This document shows, piece by piece, positions 11,355 to 23,500 of a stretch of DNA of 37,175 nt; position 1 is the stretch's first letter; each line of letters opens with the position of its first letter. The DNA is from Brachionus plicatilis. Lineage: Eukaryota > Rotifera > Eurotatoria > Ploima > Brachionidae. The notes below the pieces were generated by a model. It was not told the origin of the DNA. It ran no database searches and worked only from the letters and a program-made list of their open reading frames with translations. The DNA lies in the NCBI GenBank assembly GCA_010279815.1, contig QEOQ01000022.1, forward strand, positions 107,649 to 144,823, written 5' to 3'. Position numbers and translations under genes: made by a program.

Positions 11355-12346
11355 GGGTCATGACGACTTTGTGATCAGTTGATCACCAAAAAATTTGATC
11401 AGTGGTATCATGACGTCTTTATGATCATTTTGATCACAAAATTTTTGATCACCAAATTTGTGATCAAAAAAAATATTAAAACAAAATCAAAAAATTTTTG
11501 TGATCAAATTTATTTTTTTGTGATCAGTATGTAAATAATCATTATAATAAAACTTTTATTATATTGATTATTTAAAAAAATAAAAAAATTATTTATGTTT
11601 AAGTCATTTGTGTTTTTTACTAATATGAAGTTTCACACCCTTGTCATTCTTCATTAAATCTCCACATAATGGACAAGGGGTCGGGTCTGAAAATTTACAC
11701 AAAGACTTTTTTACAGCCAATTTTGCTTCCTCACTCACGACTTGTTTAGTCAACGCCGCAGATTTGAAGAAATCTGCTTTTTCTTTTACAGAGTCAAATT
11801 TTAATTCTTGGAATTTTTTGCCTAATGTTTCTACTAACTCTTGGTCCGATTCACTCTCTGATTCAGTATTACAAACATTACCTTCTTTTACAGTTAACCA
11901 TCCAGTCTCTTCCGTAACAGATTCACTTTTTTCCACTGACTCTTCTTCACTTAAATCTTGTTCCTCACATGGATCTAAAGAACAAAGAGCCTAAAATGGA
12001 CTCGGATTCGCTTAAATTTGCGGTTTCATCGTCATCATCATCATCGTCGCTATCATCACCTGTTTCTTCAACAAAATGCACAACTGCATCCTCATCGTCA
12101 CTAACAAATTATTGAATTTTTTTGTTTTATATTTTATTATTATATTCTCAAAACTTAAATATCAAAACTTTTTTTTCAATTTTACTTATTTGTAAGTTTA
12201 AAACTATATGCAAAAAATTCTATTTTTAAAATTAATTTTAATTTTTTGTGAAGATTATTTTTGGTGATCAAAATGATCATAAAGACGTCATTATACCACT
12301 GATCACATTTTTTGGTGATCAACTGATCACAAAGTCGTCATGACCC
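11355..12346. mobile_element. 992-bp DNA transposon with long TIRs and perfect 8-bp target duplication
   Basis: Flanked by AATTATTG at 11347-11354 and 12347-12354. Terminal inverted repeats of about 83 bp (11355-11437 and 12264-12346) start GGGTCATGACGAC and differ at only a few positions; they are studded with TGATCA motifs. An 8-bp duplication is used by hAT, P, Merlin and some Mutator-like elements; long TIRs plus internal gene-like cargo suggest a Mutator-like or hAT-like non-autonomous element. It carries an ORF for an acidic C2H2 zinc-finger protein and no transposase. Confidence 0.88.
11604..12100 (-). CDS. Acidic protein with one C2H2 zinc finger, carried by the transposon
   Basis: The main frame runs from 11992 to the stop at 11604; its first ATG opens at 11936 (110 aa). 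It is Glu/Ser-rich at the N terminus and ends in a zinc finger C-x2-C-x12-H-x4-H (CPLCGDLMKNDKGVKLHISK, then KH). Upstream, 12100-11975 encodes a second acidic frame (VVHFVEETGDDSDDD...) preceded by an acceptor-like TTTGTTAG. The two frames are offset, so they are separated either by a small intron or by a frameshift. The finger resembles those of transposon-encoded or R2-type proteins, but the family is not identified. Expression is unknown; it could be captured host sequence. Confidence 0.5.
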
Positions 12347-12354
12347 AATTATTG

Positions 12355-13058
12355 TTTGTAGGTAAATCATGTAAAAAAGCTTCTAATCTATAAAACGCAT
12401 TTAAGGTATTCATTTATATAGCTGGTCAGTATATTTTATTTATTGACATATTATCTCAAATTATATCACCAATTTTATATAAAATACTGCAAAATGCAAA
12501 TGGAAGATCAATAGATCATTATTTTTATTAATCAGTGTTTTAAATTTTAAATAATTAATAAGTCAATATCCATCTCTTTTTAATCTTTTTTAAATCTAAT
12601 GATTTTAAATACTTTCTTTGGATAATTCGGACATTATTTGCATCTATAGTACAAAGTAGCCATCAACGAAATCTAAAAGAATAATTTCAAATTATTCTTT
12701 TTAAAGAAAAGTTTTCTTATTTTAATTCATTTTTTTATCTTAAATTTAAAAATATTTTCAATAAAATTATAGCACTACTTAATGACTGTATTTGACTGAC
12801 TGTGTTAATGACTGTATTTTAGTGGTTTATTTAATTTTAATAATCATCCAAAAAACAAGAAAAATAAAAAAGTACACCAAAGATATTTTTTATTTTTATC
12901 AAATCTAATATCAATAATAAATTCTTGTTCTTCTTATCTATTGGAAATAATTTGGATGTTAAAAATTTAAATGGCTTACATTTACCTTTCATTTACTCAA
13001 TTATTTAATTGTCCTTAAAGTTATTAAAAAATTAAATTAAATAATTGTAAATTTTAGT
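12355..13058. other. Intergenic DNA, no feature seen
   Basis: AT-rich sequence between the transposon and the DNAAF3 stop codon. No coding or repeat signature recognised. Confidence 0.6.
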
Positions 13059-14438
13059 CTATTTATTTTTTAAAAAAATCAAATGGTCTAAAAATTCCAA
13101 ACTATCCTTTGACTCTTTTACATTACAAATATTTTGATCTATTTCCAAAAATCCATTTTCATGACACATTTGCCTCAATTTTTGCGAAAAACCATTAATC
13201 TGCTCTGTCTTCATTTCAATCATATATTTAGCAGTCTCAACAACAACGAGTGCTTCGGCTTTTAAAATTTTAGAAAAACTTTTATCAGCCAGATTTGCGG
13301 CCGCACTATTGCCAACAAAAACAGCATCAAAAAAACCATCAAACTTGTTCTTTTGGCTAAAATCCCCAACAGCACTCAAAGGCAAAAAAACAATTTCCAC
13401 ATCTTCCAATTTAAAATAATCATCACTGCTCATTTCCACTTCTTCACCAACCTCGACTATTTTCATCTCACTCAACTTTGATTCCACTGATTCATGACCG
13501 CCAATCTCAACAATTTTTCCAATCAAACTTTCCAAATTTGACTTGGCAATGTCAGTGGCAGTGTATCTGTAGGAGTCATTGACTTTTTTGAAAAAATCCA
13601 CATTTTCATGTTGAATGCCGTAAGCCAGATAAGGACCAACTATGATGTCTCCAAAGTAGCCCCTGCGACTAGCTTTGTCTCCACTTCTAGGATCATTAAA
13701 TATCATTCCGGATGCAAGTGTTTTGTTCGGTGTGTCATAGTTGACATCTCTTTGCTCAAAAGCTATGCCTGAGTCTCGCCATTTGGAGTAAACTCTGTGA
13801 TTTATGATCGAGCAGTTTTTGCGCTCTAGCAGCTTCATGGTAAAGTCCCAGTCGTAGGCATTGGATCGAGAGTCGTATCTGTTTGCAAAGTAGTTTCTCA
13901 AGCGAACATCCCAACACTTCTCCGCTGGAAAGTATTCTTTATTTGCTTCTTTAATTCGCCAAAATTTGAAAATACCTTCCAGAAAATCTCTTTCTTTGTA
14001 CTTCAGAAGACTAAAATTGAACATGCTGAGACTGCTTTTTGCCAAATAGTCCAGATCGGTGATGAATTTTATGAATTCGCTTGATTTAAGTCGGATCAAA
14101 TTTGCCGTGCTTTCTCTAATGAGCAGATTGCCGTAAATTTCCAAGAAATTTTCGGCTTTTTCTCCAACACCAGATCTTTGTGGATGCTCAAATATGATGC
14201 TCAGTAGGAGAAGATCTCTGGCATAGAGTTCCAGCATTTTTTCGTATACAAAAAAGCGGATTTTTTTGCCCAAATTCTTTTTGGATTTCAACGAGTCAAT
14301 TATTATGCGCTGATCGCCACAGTTCATTAGTAAAATGTTGACAGTGTCTTCATTGTTTTTGATGGTTTGGTCGTAAAGCTTGAGGATGTCAATGCTAGGA
14401 GAAAATCCCCACCAGTTTATGTTCCCAAATCCGTCCAT
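13059..14438 (-). CDS. DNAAF3: Dynein axonemal assembly factor 3 (DNAAF3/PF22), intronless
   Basis: 459 codons in one exon. The N terminus GFGNINWWGFSPSIDI and the LLMNCGDQR motif (Rossmann-like, about residues 36-44) are DNAAF3 hallmarks, followed by a helix of the YARDLLLLSI type, FLEIYGN, LKYKERDFLEGIFKFWR, YDSRSNAYDWDFTMKL, FEQRDVNYDTPNKTLASG and RRGYFGDIIVGPYLAYGI. These span the DUF4470 and DUF4471 regions in the usual order. It is somewhat shorter than the vertebrate protein (about 540 aa), mainly in the C-terminal part. Known role: cytoplasmic pre-assembly of outer and inner dynein arms before import into motile cilia. The sense-strand AATAAATAG puts an AATAAA hexamer across the stop codon. 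The ATG at 14438 is the first in frame and begins the conserved block. Confidence 0.94.
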   Translation of the reverse strand: MDGFGNINWWGFSPSIDILKLYDQTIKNNEDTVNILLMNCGDQRIIIDSLKSKKNLGKKIRFFVYEKMLELYARDLLLLSIIFEHPQRSGVGEKAENFLEIYGNLLIRESTANLIRLKSSEFIKFITDLDYLAKSSLSMFNFSLLKYKERDFLEGIFKFWRIKEANKEYFPAEKCWDVRLRNYFANRYDSRSNAYDWDFTMKLLERKNCSIINHRVYSKWRDSGIAFEQRDVNYDTPNKTLASGMIFNDPRSGDKASRRGYFGDIIVGPYLAYGIQHENVDFFKKVNDSYRYTATDIAKSNLESLIGKIVEIGGHESVESKLSEMKIVEVGEEVEMSSDDYFKLEDVEIVFLPLSAVGDFSQKNKFDGFFDAVFVGNSAAANLADKSFSKILKAEALVVVETAKYMIEMKTEQINGFSQKLRQMCHENGFLEIDQNICNVKESKDSLEFLDHLIFLKNK

Positions 14439-14657
14439 TTTTTTGCTCTAAGGAAGAAGAATGATTTTTTTGCTGTTGGGTTAATTTATTTCAAATAAGT
14501 CGAATGTTCGGGAAAATTTTAAATCATCTTTACAGTTGCCATGACTACAAGAGCTCATTTTTGTATCTTTATAAATATACCTGAAAATGAGTGTCCATTG
14601 TTGTTGTATTATTGTTTGATTTTTTGATCATGTTTTTTTGTGAAATTTTTTATTTTA
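14439..14657. other. Upstream region of DNAAF3
   Basis: Short spacer between the DNAAF3 start and the LINE tail. The promoter must lie here or within the LINE relic; no clear TATA or RFX X-box could be picked out by eye. Confidence 0.4.
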
Positions 14658-14685
14658 GTAATAATAATAATAATAATAATAATAA
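14658..14685. repeat. (TAA)n microsatellite, the 3' tail of a LINE
   Basis: About nine TAA units. On the minus strand they follow a hairpin (ATGACTTTTAGTCAT) that follows the LINE stop codon, which is the normal order for a LINE 3' end. Confidence 0.85.
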
Positions 14686-15021
14686 GGAATGACTAAAAGT
14701 CATCCTCTAACGGAGTGCAAGGGTTAGTTGTACTATAGTAGCGTGTAAAACCAATTTTATATTTCTTAAAATAGTTGCCAAGTTTATTTTTAAAACCATT
14801 AATTGTATCTTGTTCAACAACTTCTCTTGGTAAAATATTCCAAACATTAGAAATTGGGTTTGTAGAAAAGTTTAATCTGTGACTGCAACTGATTGTTTTT
14901 CAAAACCATTTTTATGACTTGTGGTACCATACTGACTAGATAATTGATTTAGAGGATGATGTCATTCCACTTGGTCTTGATTTCTCTCTATTTTGGTCTA
15001 TTGTAAATTGTTGTTAAATGA

Positions 15022-15840
15022 TTTTAATGTCAAAAATTTATTGTCAAAAATTTTAATGTTAAAATATTTTAATGTCAAAAATGAGCTAATTCAAAATAAA
15101 AGAAATTCATGAATTTTGGTCCAAATTATCTTGCTTTCTAACTTTCATGCCTTTTCTATTTTCGAACTAAGGTTCCTTTTTTATTTTTAGGTAATAATTT
15201 TTCATTTTTTAAAAAAACACAAAAACACAAAAAAAAAAATTTTATCTTTATTTTCTTTTACTTCTCCTTAAAGGAGGTTAATTCAATTCAATAAATAAAT
15301 AAATAAAAATGAAAAAAGAATTTAATGTTAAAATTTTCTGATGTTAAAAGCTATAGTCAGATATAAAGATAATTAAAATTTTGTATTTTTTGTAGATTTT
15401 ATTAAAAAAATTAATTAAGCAAGGACAAAAATATAAAAAACAAAAATTCTCTTCGTCTTCCATTTAAGTCAGTCAAGAGTCTTCCATTTCGTATATTTGC
15501 TTTAAATTTAGTTTTTTATTGTTTAAAAAAGTTAATTTTGTTCAAGTTTTAAGTAAATTTTGGACTACTCAATATTTTAAAGGGTAAAAATTTAATTTTT
15601 ATCAAACGAATGCTGATTTCAAAACAATTTCGGACTTCTATTAATTCAAAGCTTTTTTTTTTAAGGAAGCGGTCAATTAGTCTTTTTTAATTAGGCAAAT
15701 TAAAATAGAATAGCATCATTAGATTATTAATTAAGATTTAATACCTTATTTAATTTTTAACATTAGATTCCTCAATTAAGATTTGACATTAAACTCACTG
15801 ACATTAATTTTTTGACATTAAAATATTTTAACATTAATTT
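15022..15840. mobile_element. Insertion nested in the LINE relic
   Basis: Inverted terminal blocks built from TTTTAATGTYAAAA units: left 15022-15080, right 15784-15840, sharing TTAAAATATTTTAATGTC. The interval has no LINE homology, while LINE sequence resumes on both sides. It contains a hairpin CTCCTTAAAGGAG (15264-15276) followed by (AAAT)n at 15290-15308, which looks like a retroposon tail. Exact ends and target duplication are not resolved. Confidence 0.5.
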
Positions 15841-16440
15841 ACAGTAAATCTCTATTTTAAATAATTTAATTAAATCACCTCTTACTCGCCTCTATTCAAG
15901 AGTGATTGAGATTTAGTTTCAATAAACGATCTTCATATTTTAGATCTCTTGACTCATCTATTCAATACTGCTGTTATCTTTTTTAAAATATAGATTCAAA
16001 AATGGAACCCGCATACTCTAAATGGGGCCTTACCAATGAGGTATATAGTTTTTTTAATTGTTAATTTATCACGATATTTGAACGATCGTTTGATTGTACT
16101 AAGTACATAATTTGCTTTTCTTGATGCCACTGCAATGTGTGCTGAATTTTTGAAATCTTTACTAAAAAAAACAATAAATCACTTTCTTGATACAACTCGG
16201 ATAAATTATGACTACCTCAAAAATAATTTTATTTTGATTGTTTGATTCACAGTGAATGACAACACATTTTTTTTCGTTAAAATCCATTAACCATTGTTTT
16301 TACCATCTATTTATATTTTCTTGTAAAATTGGTTTCGTTTTCGACTAAACTTATGACTTTAGTATCATCGGCAAACAATTTAAAAATGTTTTTCATCTTA
16401 TCAGGTAAATCATTTATGTAAAATTTTTAAATGTTTTTTT

Positions 16441-17597
16441 TTATTTAATGAAACTATAATTATTTTTTTTTGTTATTACTTTTGTCATTTGCTTAGGCTT
16501 TTTATTTAAAGTATTATAATCAGCAACATTGTTATTGACTTGAATCGAGAATAAATTTAAAATTATTACAATTAATTAAAACGAAAAAAAAATCATTAAT
16601 TTATCTTTAATTTTTTAAAAAATAAAATTTAAATTTAACCCAAATATTTTTATTTTCAATTCTTGAAAAAAAATTGAATCATTTTAAGATTTGTATAAAT
16701 TCTGTAAAAGATGAATATGAATTTTTATTTTTTTTAATATCATACCCAATCTTTTATTTTGCATTGATTTTAATTAATACTTTTGTAAATATCCTTTAAA
16801 AAAAAATGCTAAAAGGTATTGATCGAGAATTTATTTTGTTCCTACCATGTTCATACTCAAGTTTCCATGGCTCCAAAAAAAGTAATTGGTTGAAAACAGT
16901 ACAGTCTTAATGAAAAATTTTTCTAAAACAAAGAAAATTAAAAAAATAATTAAATAAATTTAATATTTTTAATTTTAAGCAAAGTAAAACAAATTGTGAA
17001 ATATTAATAGTGATTCCGATCATCGAGTGAGTTCAGGGGTATACTGGTAAATAAATTTAAAAAATTTTCAATATTAAATAAAAGCATTTAAATTAGAAAA
17101 ATTTTTTTTATGATACCATATTATTAAATATAATTAAAAAGAGAAGAAATCATTTTTTTGAAAACGATTTAACAACAAAGCAAAATAATGCTTTCATTTG
17201 CAATTGAAAAGTTTGCTGAGATCTGCTTTGATAAAAAACTTAACAAGTAAAGACTCTTTAAATTAGTTTCATAAAATCGCAATAATTTTAGACTTAGCTT
17301 TAAATTTTGAATTAAAAAAAAAAGTTTATAGATAAAAAATTTTGATTTAAAATTAAAATTATCTAATTGCTTTTTTATCTTTTAAAAGACACTTTTGCAG
17401 CACTCCTACAGAGTAGCGCTATGATTTTATTATTATTAAAATATTATAAATAAAATTATTCAAAAATAAATGAAAGAACAACACAACTTAGTTGCAAATC
17501 GATTCATAAATATTTTTCATATTTTAACAAGTCTGAGCTGCAAATTTCTTCAGACAGATAAATTAATATTATTTTGAAAAATTCATAATTAAAGACA
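16441..17597. other. Intergenic DNA upstream of EPS15
   Basis: AT-rich with no recognised gene or repeat. The EPS15 promoter is expected near the right edge. Confidence 0.55.
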
Positions 17598-20500
17598 ATG
17601 GTCTCAGCTACACCCAGTATAGACGATATACTAGAACGCCATCAAATTATTTATGACATTTATTTTTCTCAGGTGATAAAATTTTTATTTCTTAAAAAAA
17701 TAATTTATTTTTTATGATTAAAGGCGGATGCAACAGGTAGCGGTTTTATCGGTGCTTACGATGCAAACAATTTCCTAAAACTCTCCAAGCTCTCATCGGA
17801 CATTCTAAAAGATGTTGAAAAATTTTAATTTTTTTAAATTTTTGTTCACATTAATTTTTTGTCAGATATGGGACTTGTCAGATCCGACAGGAAAAGGCTA
17901 TTTGGACAGATATGGCTTTTATCTTTGTCTGAAATTGGTCTCTTTGGCTCAGTCAAATCAAGCAGTTAAAATTGAAAATTTAGCTTTACCAACTCCTGCC
18001 CCTAAACTTGGCGAACTTAGCTCAAACATAACTTCATTGATAAATCACGATGATCCATGGTACATTAAGGCATCGAGCAGGATTGCTTTTGACAAGACAT
18101 TTGACTCTCTTTCACCAATTAGCAACAAACTAGCAGGCTCAAGAGTAAAACCATTTTTGATCAAAAGCGGTTTGTCTGTGGACATATTGGGAAAAATTTG
18201 GGAGCTCAGCGATCTTGACCAAGATGGTCAATTGGACCGAGATGAATTTTTAATATCGTCACAACTCATTCAAAAAGCTAAAGACGGAATGACCATCCCT
18301 GACCAACTACCACCTAGTTTACTACCTTTTAAAATAAGACATTCACCTTCCAACATGGGTGTCAATTTACCTCATGATGGTTCTTTAATAAACGAAGCTC
18401 AGACTTGGGTGGTAAATGTTGATGAAAAGACTAAAAGTGATGTTATGTTCAATCAAATAGATTCAGATAATGATGGATATGTGAATGGAAATGAGTGCAA
18501 GGATGTTTTTCTAAAAACCGGACTATCACCTAACATACTTGCCAATATTTGGTAAATAATGATTTTTTATTTTATCTGAAAAAATAGATAATAATTACCT
18601 TGTATTAAAATAAATATTTGATTCGGAGCTAGTCAATTTAGTGACCCATTAGTCAGTTTATTTTAATTTTTTTTATATTTGAAGGGATAAATTTTATGAC
18701 CAAAAACCATCGAGTAATCCGCAATTACTTTTTTTGATCATAAAATTTAACTTTATATTGGTAAAGGTTTTAAAAATTTAAAATATCGTTGACCATAAAT
18801 TATTCCTTATAGATCGCATCAAAAATGTGAGCGGAAAAAGAATTTAACACTCAATCAAGGGAATTTTTTATTAACTAAAGGGACCCATAAACCCCTCTAA
18901 TAAAATATACTTTTTAGGTTGCATAAATTACCAAAGTTACTAAAAAATATGCTGAATGTAAAAATAAATGTGAAATTTTAGTACAGAAAAAAAAGTAAAA
19001 CTTTATAATTTTATTTTTTAATTTTGCAAAAATGTTTCTGTAAAGAGTACAATATTGTAAAATTTTGTACAAACGAATTCCAAGCTCTGCAAAAACTTCA
19101 ATTTATTGCATAGTTTAATCAAGTATTTTTTGGTGGTGTGCATTAAACAGAAAACTTCCAAATTTTTGCAGAACTCGGAATTCGTTTGAACAAATTTGTA
19201 AAAAATTGTATTCTTTACAGAAACGCTTTTGCACAATTAGAAAAAAAATTATAAATTTTTTACTTTTTGTACCAAAATTTCACATTGCCACAAAAAATTT
19301 GATATAAATTCAAGAAAAAAAAATATTTTCTAAAAATTTCTTCTAAATTCGTATTACTGTTTCTGTAAAAATTGTTAAGTTAACAATTATTACAGATCGA
19401 TTTTAAAGCCTTCTCTCCTACACAAGGACCAAATTTAAATTAATTGCATTTGTCACAAGTAAAGCTCGATTTGTTTCCATTACGGAAAAAATCGATTCAT
19501 AAATTCTTGACCACATGGCTTTGAGAGGGGAATTGGTACAATTCAATAAAAATTTATCATGGACAAGTCAAAAATCATGAAAAATGCTGACAGTAATGAC
19601 AGTAGATTGACGTGTAGCATAGCTTGTTTTGTCTAACTTTCTCATTTAAATTTATCTTTTAGACTTTTCTCTTCTCTGTCATTCAATCTAACCCAATTCG
19701 TTCATTTTTTGAAGAATGAAGTTTTTTCATTGTAAGTCTCTTCTTATTTAAGTTATTCATTATCTGAGTCTTCATCTGAGTCATATTCAGTATTAGGTTG
19801 ATGTGATGTTTCCATTTCTTCTTAAAAATCATTATCAAAGTCATCATTTTCCTCATAATCATTATAATTATCATCAGAAACTTCTGATTAGGTTTTATCT
19901 GCATAACTAAGAAGTGCAAGAGCTTTTTATCGAGACATGGTTCAATAAATTTTTATTGACTGAAATTAAGTAGAGTTTGGAATAAAAAGCATAATAGGCC
20001 ATGTCTTAGATTTATTTTACAAAATTAAAGACAATATTTGTGGAGGGTCCAAAAACCCTCTTCGGGTTTAACGTATTTTTTTTTTGCATGAAAATAAAAA
20101 TATTTTGTAATCAAAATTAATTAATTGTAATATTTTTTTGATTTTATTTTTAAAAATTGGCAAAAATAATTAAGTTTATTGAGCCATATGAAAAAGAAGT
20201 ACCAAAAAGAGTTAAATTTAATGATAAAAACCTTAATCTTTAAATTTTTTATCAAGAATGAATTTAAGTATTTTTTTCAAAATAGAAAAACTTGAGAAAT
20301 TCTAAAATTTGTATTAATTTTGATTTCATTTTGAAAAAAGAAATTTTAATTTTTAAAAAGTTGGAAAAAGTTTTTTCATGTGTAGTTTATAATAATAAGA
20401 AAAAATTTCATTTTGTTTTAATTTATCTTTGAAAATTAAATAATAATTAAATATTTTTTTAAAAATTATTACGAGAAAAAATTTAAATTAATTTTTTTTT

Positions 20501-23500
20501 CTAATTTCTTTTCTTTTTAAAAGTTTATTGACTCCATTTTTAAATGAATTATAATTATAAATGTATCAGATCTATTAAAAGAAAAAAAAATCTTTTTCCA
20601 AATCAATCAAATGTTAAAGGTACAAATAAAAAATATAAAAAATAAATATAACGGCCCTACCGTGTTATGTGAGCTGAGTTCACGAAAATGTGTGAACTTG
20701 ACTAATTTTTTTGTTTTCGTGATCTCAGCTCACCTGGAGAGAAAATTAAAAATTATGTGATCTTCAGATCACGTATTAAAATTTATGTGATCTTAAAATA
20801 GTTGAATAATTGATTAACATAGTTTATTTTCTTGATTATGATACAAATAAAAATCAAAAATTTCAACTTTCATTTTTTTAGCTTATTTACTTTATTTTGA
20901 TTCTTTTTTTATCTCATTTTATTAACTTTAATTTTATTTTTATTTTATTTCATTTTTATTTTGTTTTTTTTTTATTTTATCTTTTAGCTTATTCTGAAGG
21001 ATCTTTAGCTCGGTACAGAAAACAAATAAATAAATAAAAAATAAAAATAGTAATGAAGCAATAATATAAAATAATTTATTAGTTTTTATTGGCTTTTGAC
21101 TTATCGAGCTTCCGACGTTTCCGAGTTGTTAATTTCATTTCTATATTATTATTATTTATTATTATTTTATTTATTTATTTGTTTTCTGCACCGAGCTAGA
21201 GCTCCTTCAGAATAAGATAAAAAAAAATAATAAAAAAAAATTAAATAAAAATAAAATAAAATAAAAATAAAATTAAAGTTAATAAAATGAGATAAAAAAA
21301 AAAGAATCGAAATAAAGTAAATAAGCTAAAAAAAATGAAAATTGAAAAGACATAAATAGGAATAGATTGTTACATGTTATTATAATAATTATTATATTAT
21401 AATCAATACATATTTTGTCAGTCATTATTAAATTAAAATTTAAGATCACAAAACAAAGATCACAAAAATTTAGCTCATTACACGTGATTTGAAGATCAAA
21501 TAATTTTTTACAGGTGAGCTGAGACCACGAAAACAAAAAAATTAGTCAAGTTCACACATTTTCGTGAACTCAGCTCACATAACACGGTAGGGCCAATATA
21601 ACAACTTTTTTTGAGATGATTCTTTAAAATTCAATAATCATAAACAAATTAAAATAAAATTAGACTTTTTAAAGTGACTTCTCACTGATCATAATAAATA
21701 AGAGTAAAAATGTGGTAATAGAACGAAATTCAGTGATAAATTAAATATTTAAAAAATAGTGAAATGTAATTTTATCTCTCCCTTAATTTTTATAACATTT
21801 TTTTTATTTCTTTTTCTAAGTTTTCGTTCTATTAATTTTTAATATTTATTCAAATGAAGATGATCAAAATTTAAAAATTTAAAAACCTAGCTGTTTTCCC
21901 TTTTTTATTGAATAATAATAGAAATTTATTAATAATGATAAATTAATTTGTTTTCTTGGCGTACAATTTTAATATCATCCGCACAATTTCAAATTATAAT
22001 GACATAAAAAAATCTTCGTAAGACACTTGAATTATGTTTATTATTCTTGAAAATGACAATTAATTAAAACAATTCTTGTAAAATTATTCTCCAAAATTTT
22101 AAAAGCATCAATTTAATATTTATTGATAAAATTTTTTTTAAATTTAAAAAATCGACAACAATTTTCTATTGTGTATCATTTTCATATCAATATTTTGAAG
22201 AATACTTTTTTTAAAATTAGACTTAAATGTCTGATAAATCTTTTTAAACATCACACTTAAATTAATATTAACTCATAGGGCTTTGTGTGACATCGGCTTT
22301 ACGGGAAGACTGAATCACGAGCAATTTGCTTTAGCAATGCATTTTGTGAACAAAAAGCTGTCCACTGGTCTTGACCCTCCTGTTGAGCTTTTACCTGAGA
22401 TGGTCCCGCCATCGCTTAGGCCAAAACCAGTTCAAATCGAAGAAACCTATGGAAGCAAAGAATTCGAAGAGCTACAGACCCAAGTTACCGAACTACAGCG
22501 TGAAAAACTATTCTATGAACAAAGAGCAGGTGAACACGAGAGCCAAACTCGGCAAAAGAGAACTGAGTTGACCAATTTGGAACTGGAAATGGAATCAATT
22601 TACAAGACAATTCAAGAAAGAGAACTAAACAAAATCGAGGAAAATAAAAAGCTTGGAGATTTGGAGGACAAGTTGGCCAAATTGGCAAACCAACTAAGCG
22701 ATTTGAAGTCAAAATTTGAGCAAGAAAACTTCGAGATAAATCAGCTAAGATCCAACATTGTTCAAATGAACCAGACACAATTCAAAAGTCAAGACTTGCC
22801 TGAAATAAAGCGCACCATTCAAGCCCTGCAGCATGAACAAATTTCTTTGGAACAAAAAAAACTTTCCAATTTAAAGACTTTGTCTGATTTAAATTCGGAC
22901 ATTGCTGCAAATCAGACCCAAGTTGATTTTAATCGATCCAAAATTACTTTGCTTAAAAAACTAGAGTCTAATTTGAACAAGTTGACAAAAGAGTATGACA
23001 TGTGTGGTTCAATGAATGAGCTGAGTGAAGAAATAACTAAGCTTGAGGCCGAAAATAAGCAACTGGAAATGGAAATAACCAAACCTGGTGAAATAGAAGA
23101 TCCATTCAAGACTCAGGACCCATTCACTGCTAGAGACATATTCACAGACCCATTTAACAGTACATCCGCTGACGTATCCAATCCTTTCCCAGATGATCCA
23201 TTTTCTGGCAATGAAAATCCGGATCCATTCACTCAGGCTTTTGATCCATTTAAAGCCGAGTCTAAGCCAAAAATGTCTGCCCCTCCGCCAAGACCAGCGC
23301 CGCCCAGACCACAAACACCAAGTCTGAAGCCGGCCAAAAAACCAACCGATTTTACCCAAAGGCCACAATCTGCCATGGACTTTACCAACAGTGCGCTAAG
23401 TGCAGCCAAAATGGATTTGTTCAATAATTTCGATCCATTCGCTCCTGGTCCAAATAAATCAGATCCTTTTGGAACTTTTGACTGGGCGTCAACAGGCACC

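Larger units (their letters stand above)
14658..16440 (-). pseudogene. LINE relic with reverse transcriptase, minus strand
   Basis: Near 16430-16340 the minus strand reads INDLPDKMKNIFKLFADDTK, which contains the reverse transcriptase FADD motif. Fragments follow: an FSKDFKNSAHIAVASRKANY-type segment, SLVRPHLEYAGSIFES, and YEDRLLKLNLNHS with degenerate REASKR (compare RRxRGDLI). The C terminus resumes at about 14880-14700 (STNPISNVWNILPREVVEQD, then NGFKNKLGNYFKK). Frames are broken by many stops and shifts. The same family is represented at 25816-26330. A palindrome-ended insertion (about 15022-15840) separates the two halves. Confidence 0.82.

Noticed and set aside
11641..11994. 117-codon plus ORF
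   Set aside because: Antisense to the zinc-finger ORF, which has the C2H2 motif.
19683..19919. Met/Ile/Lys-rich minus ORF of 78 codons
   Set aside because: Out-of-frame reading of the piggyBac acidic N terminus.
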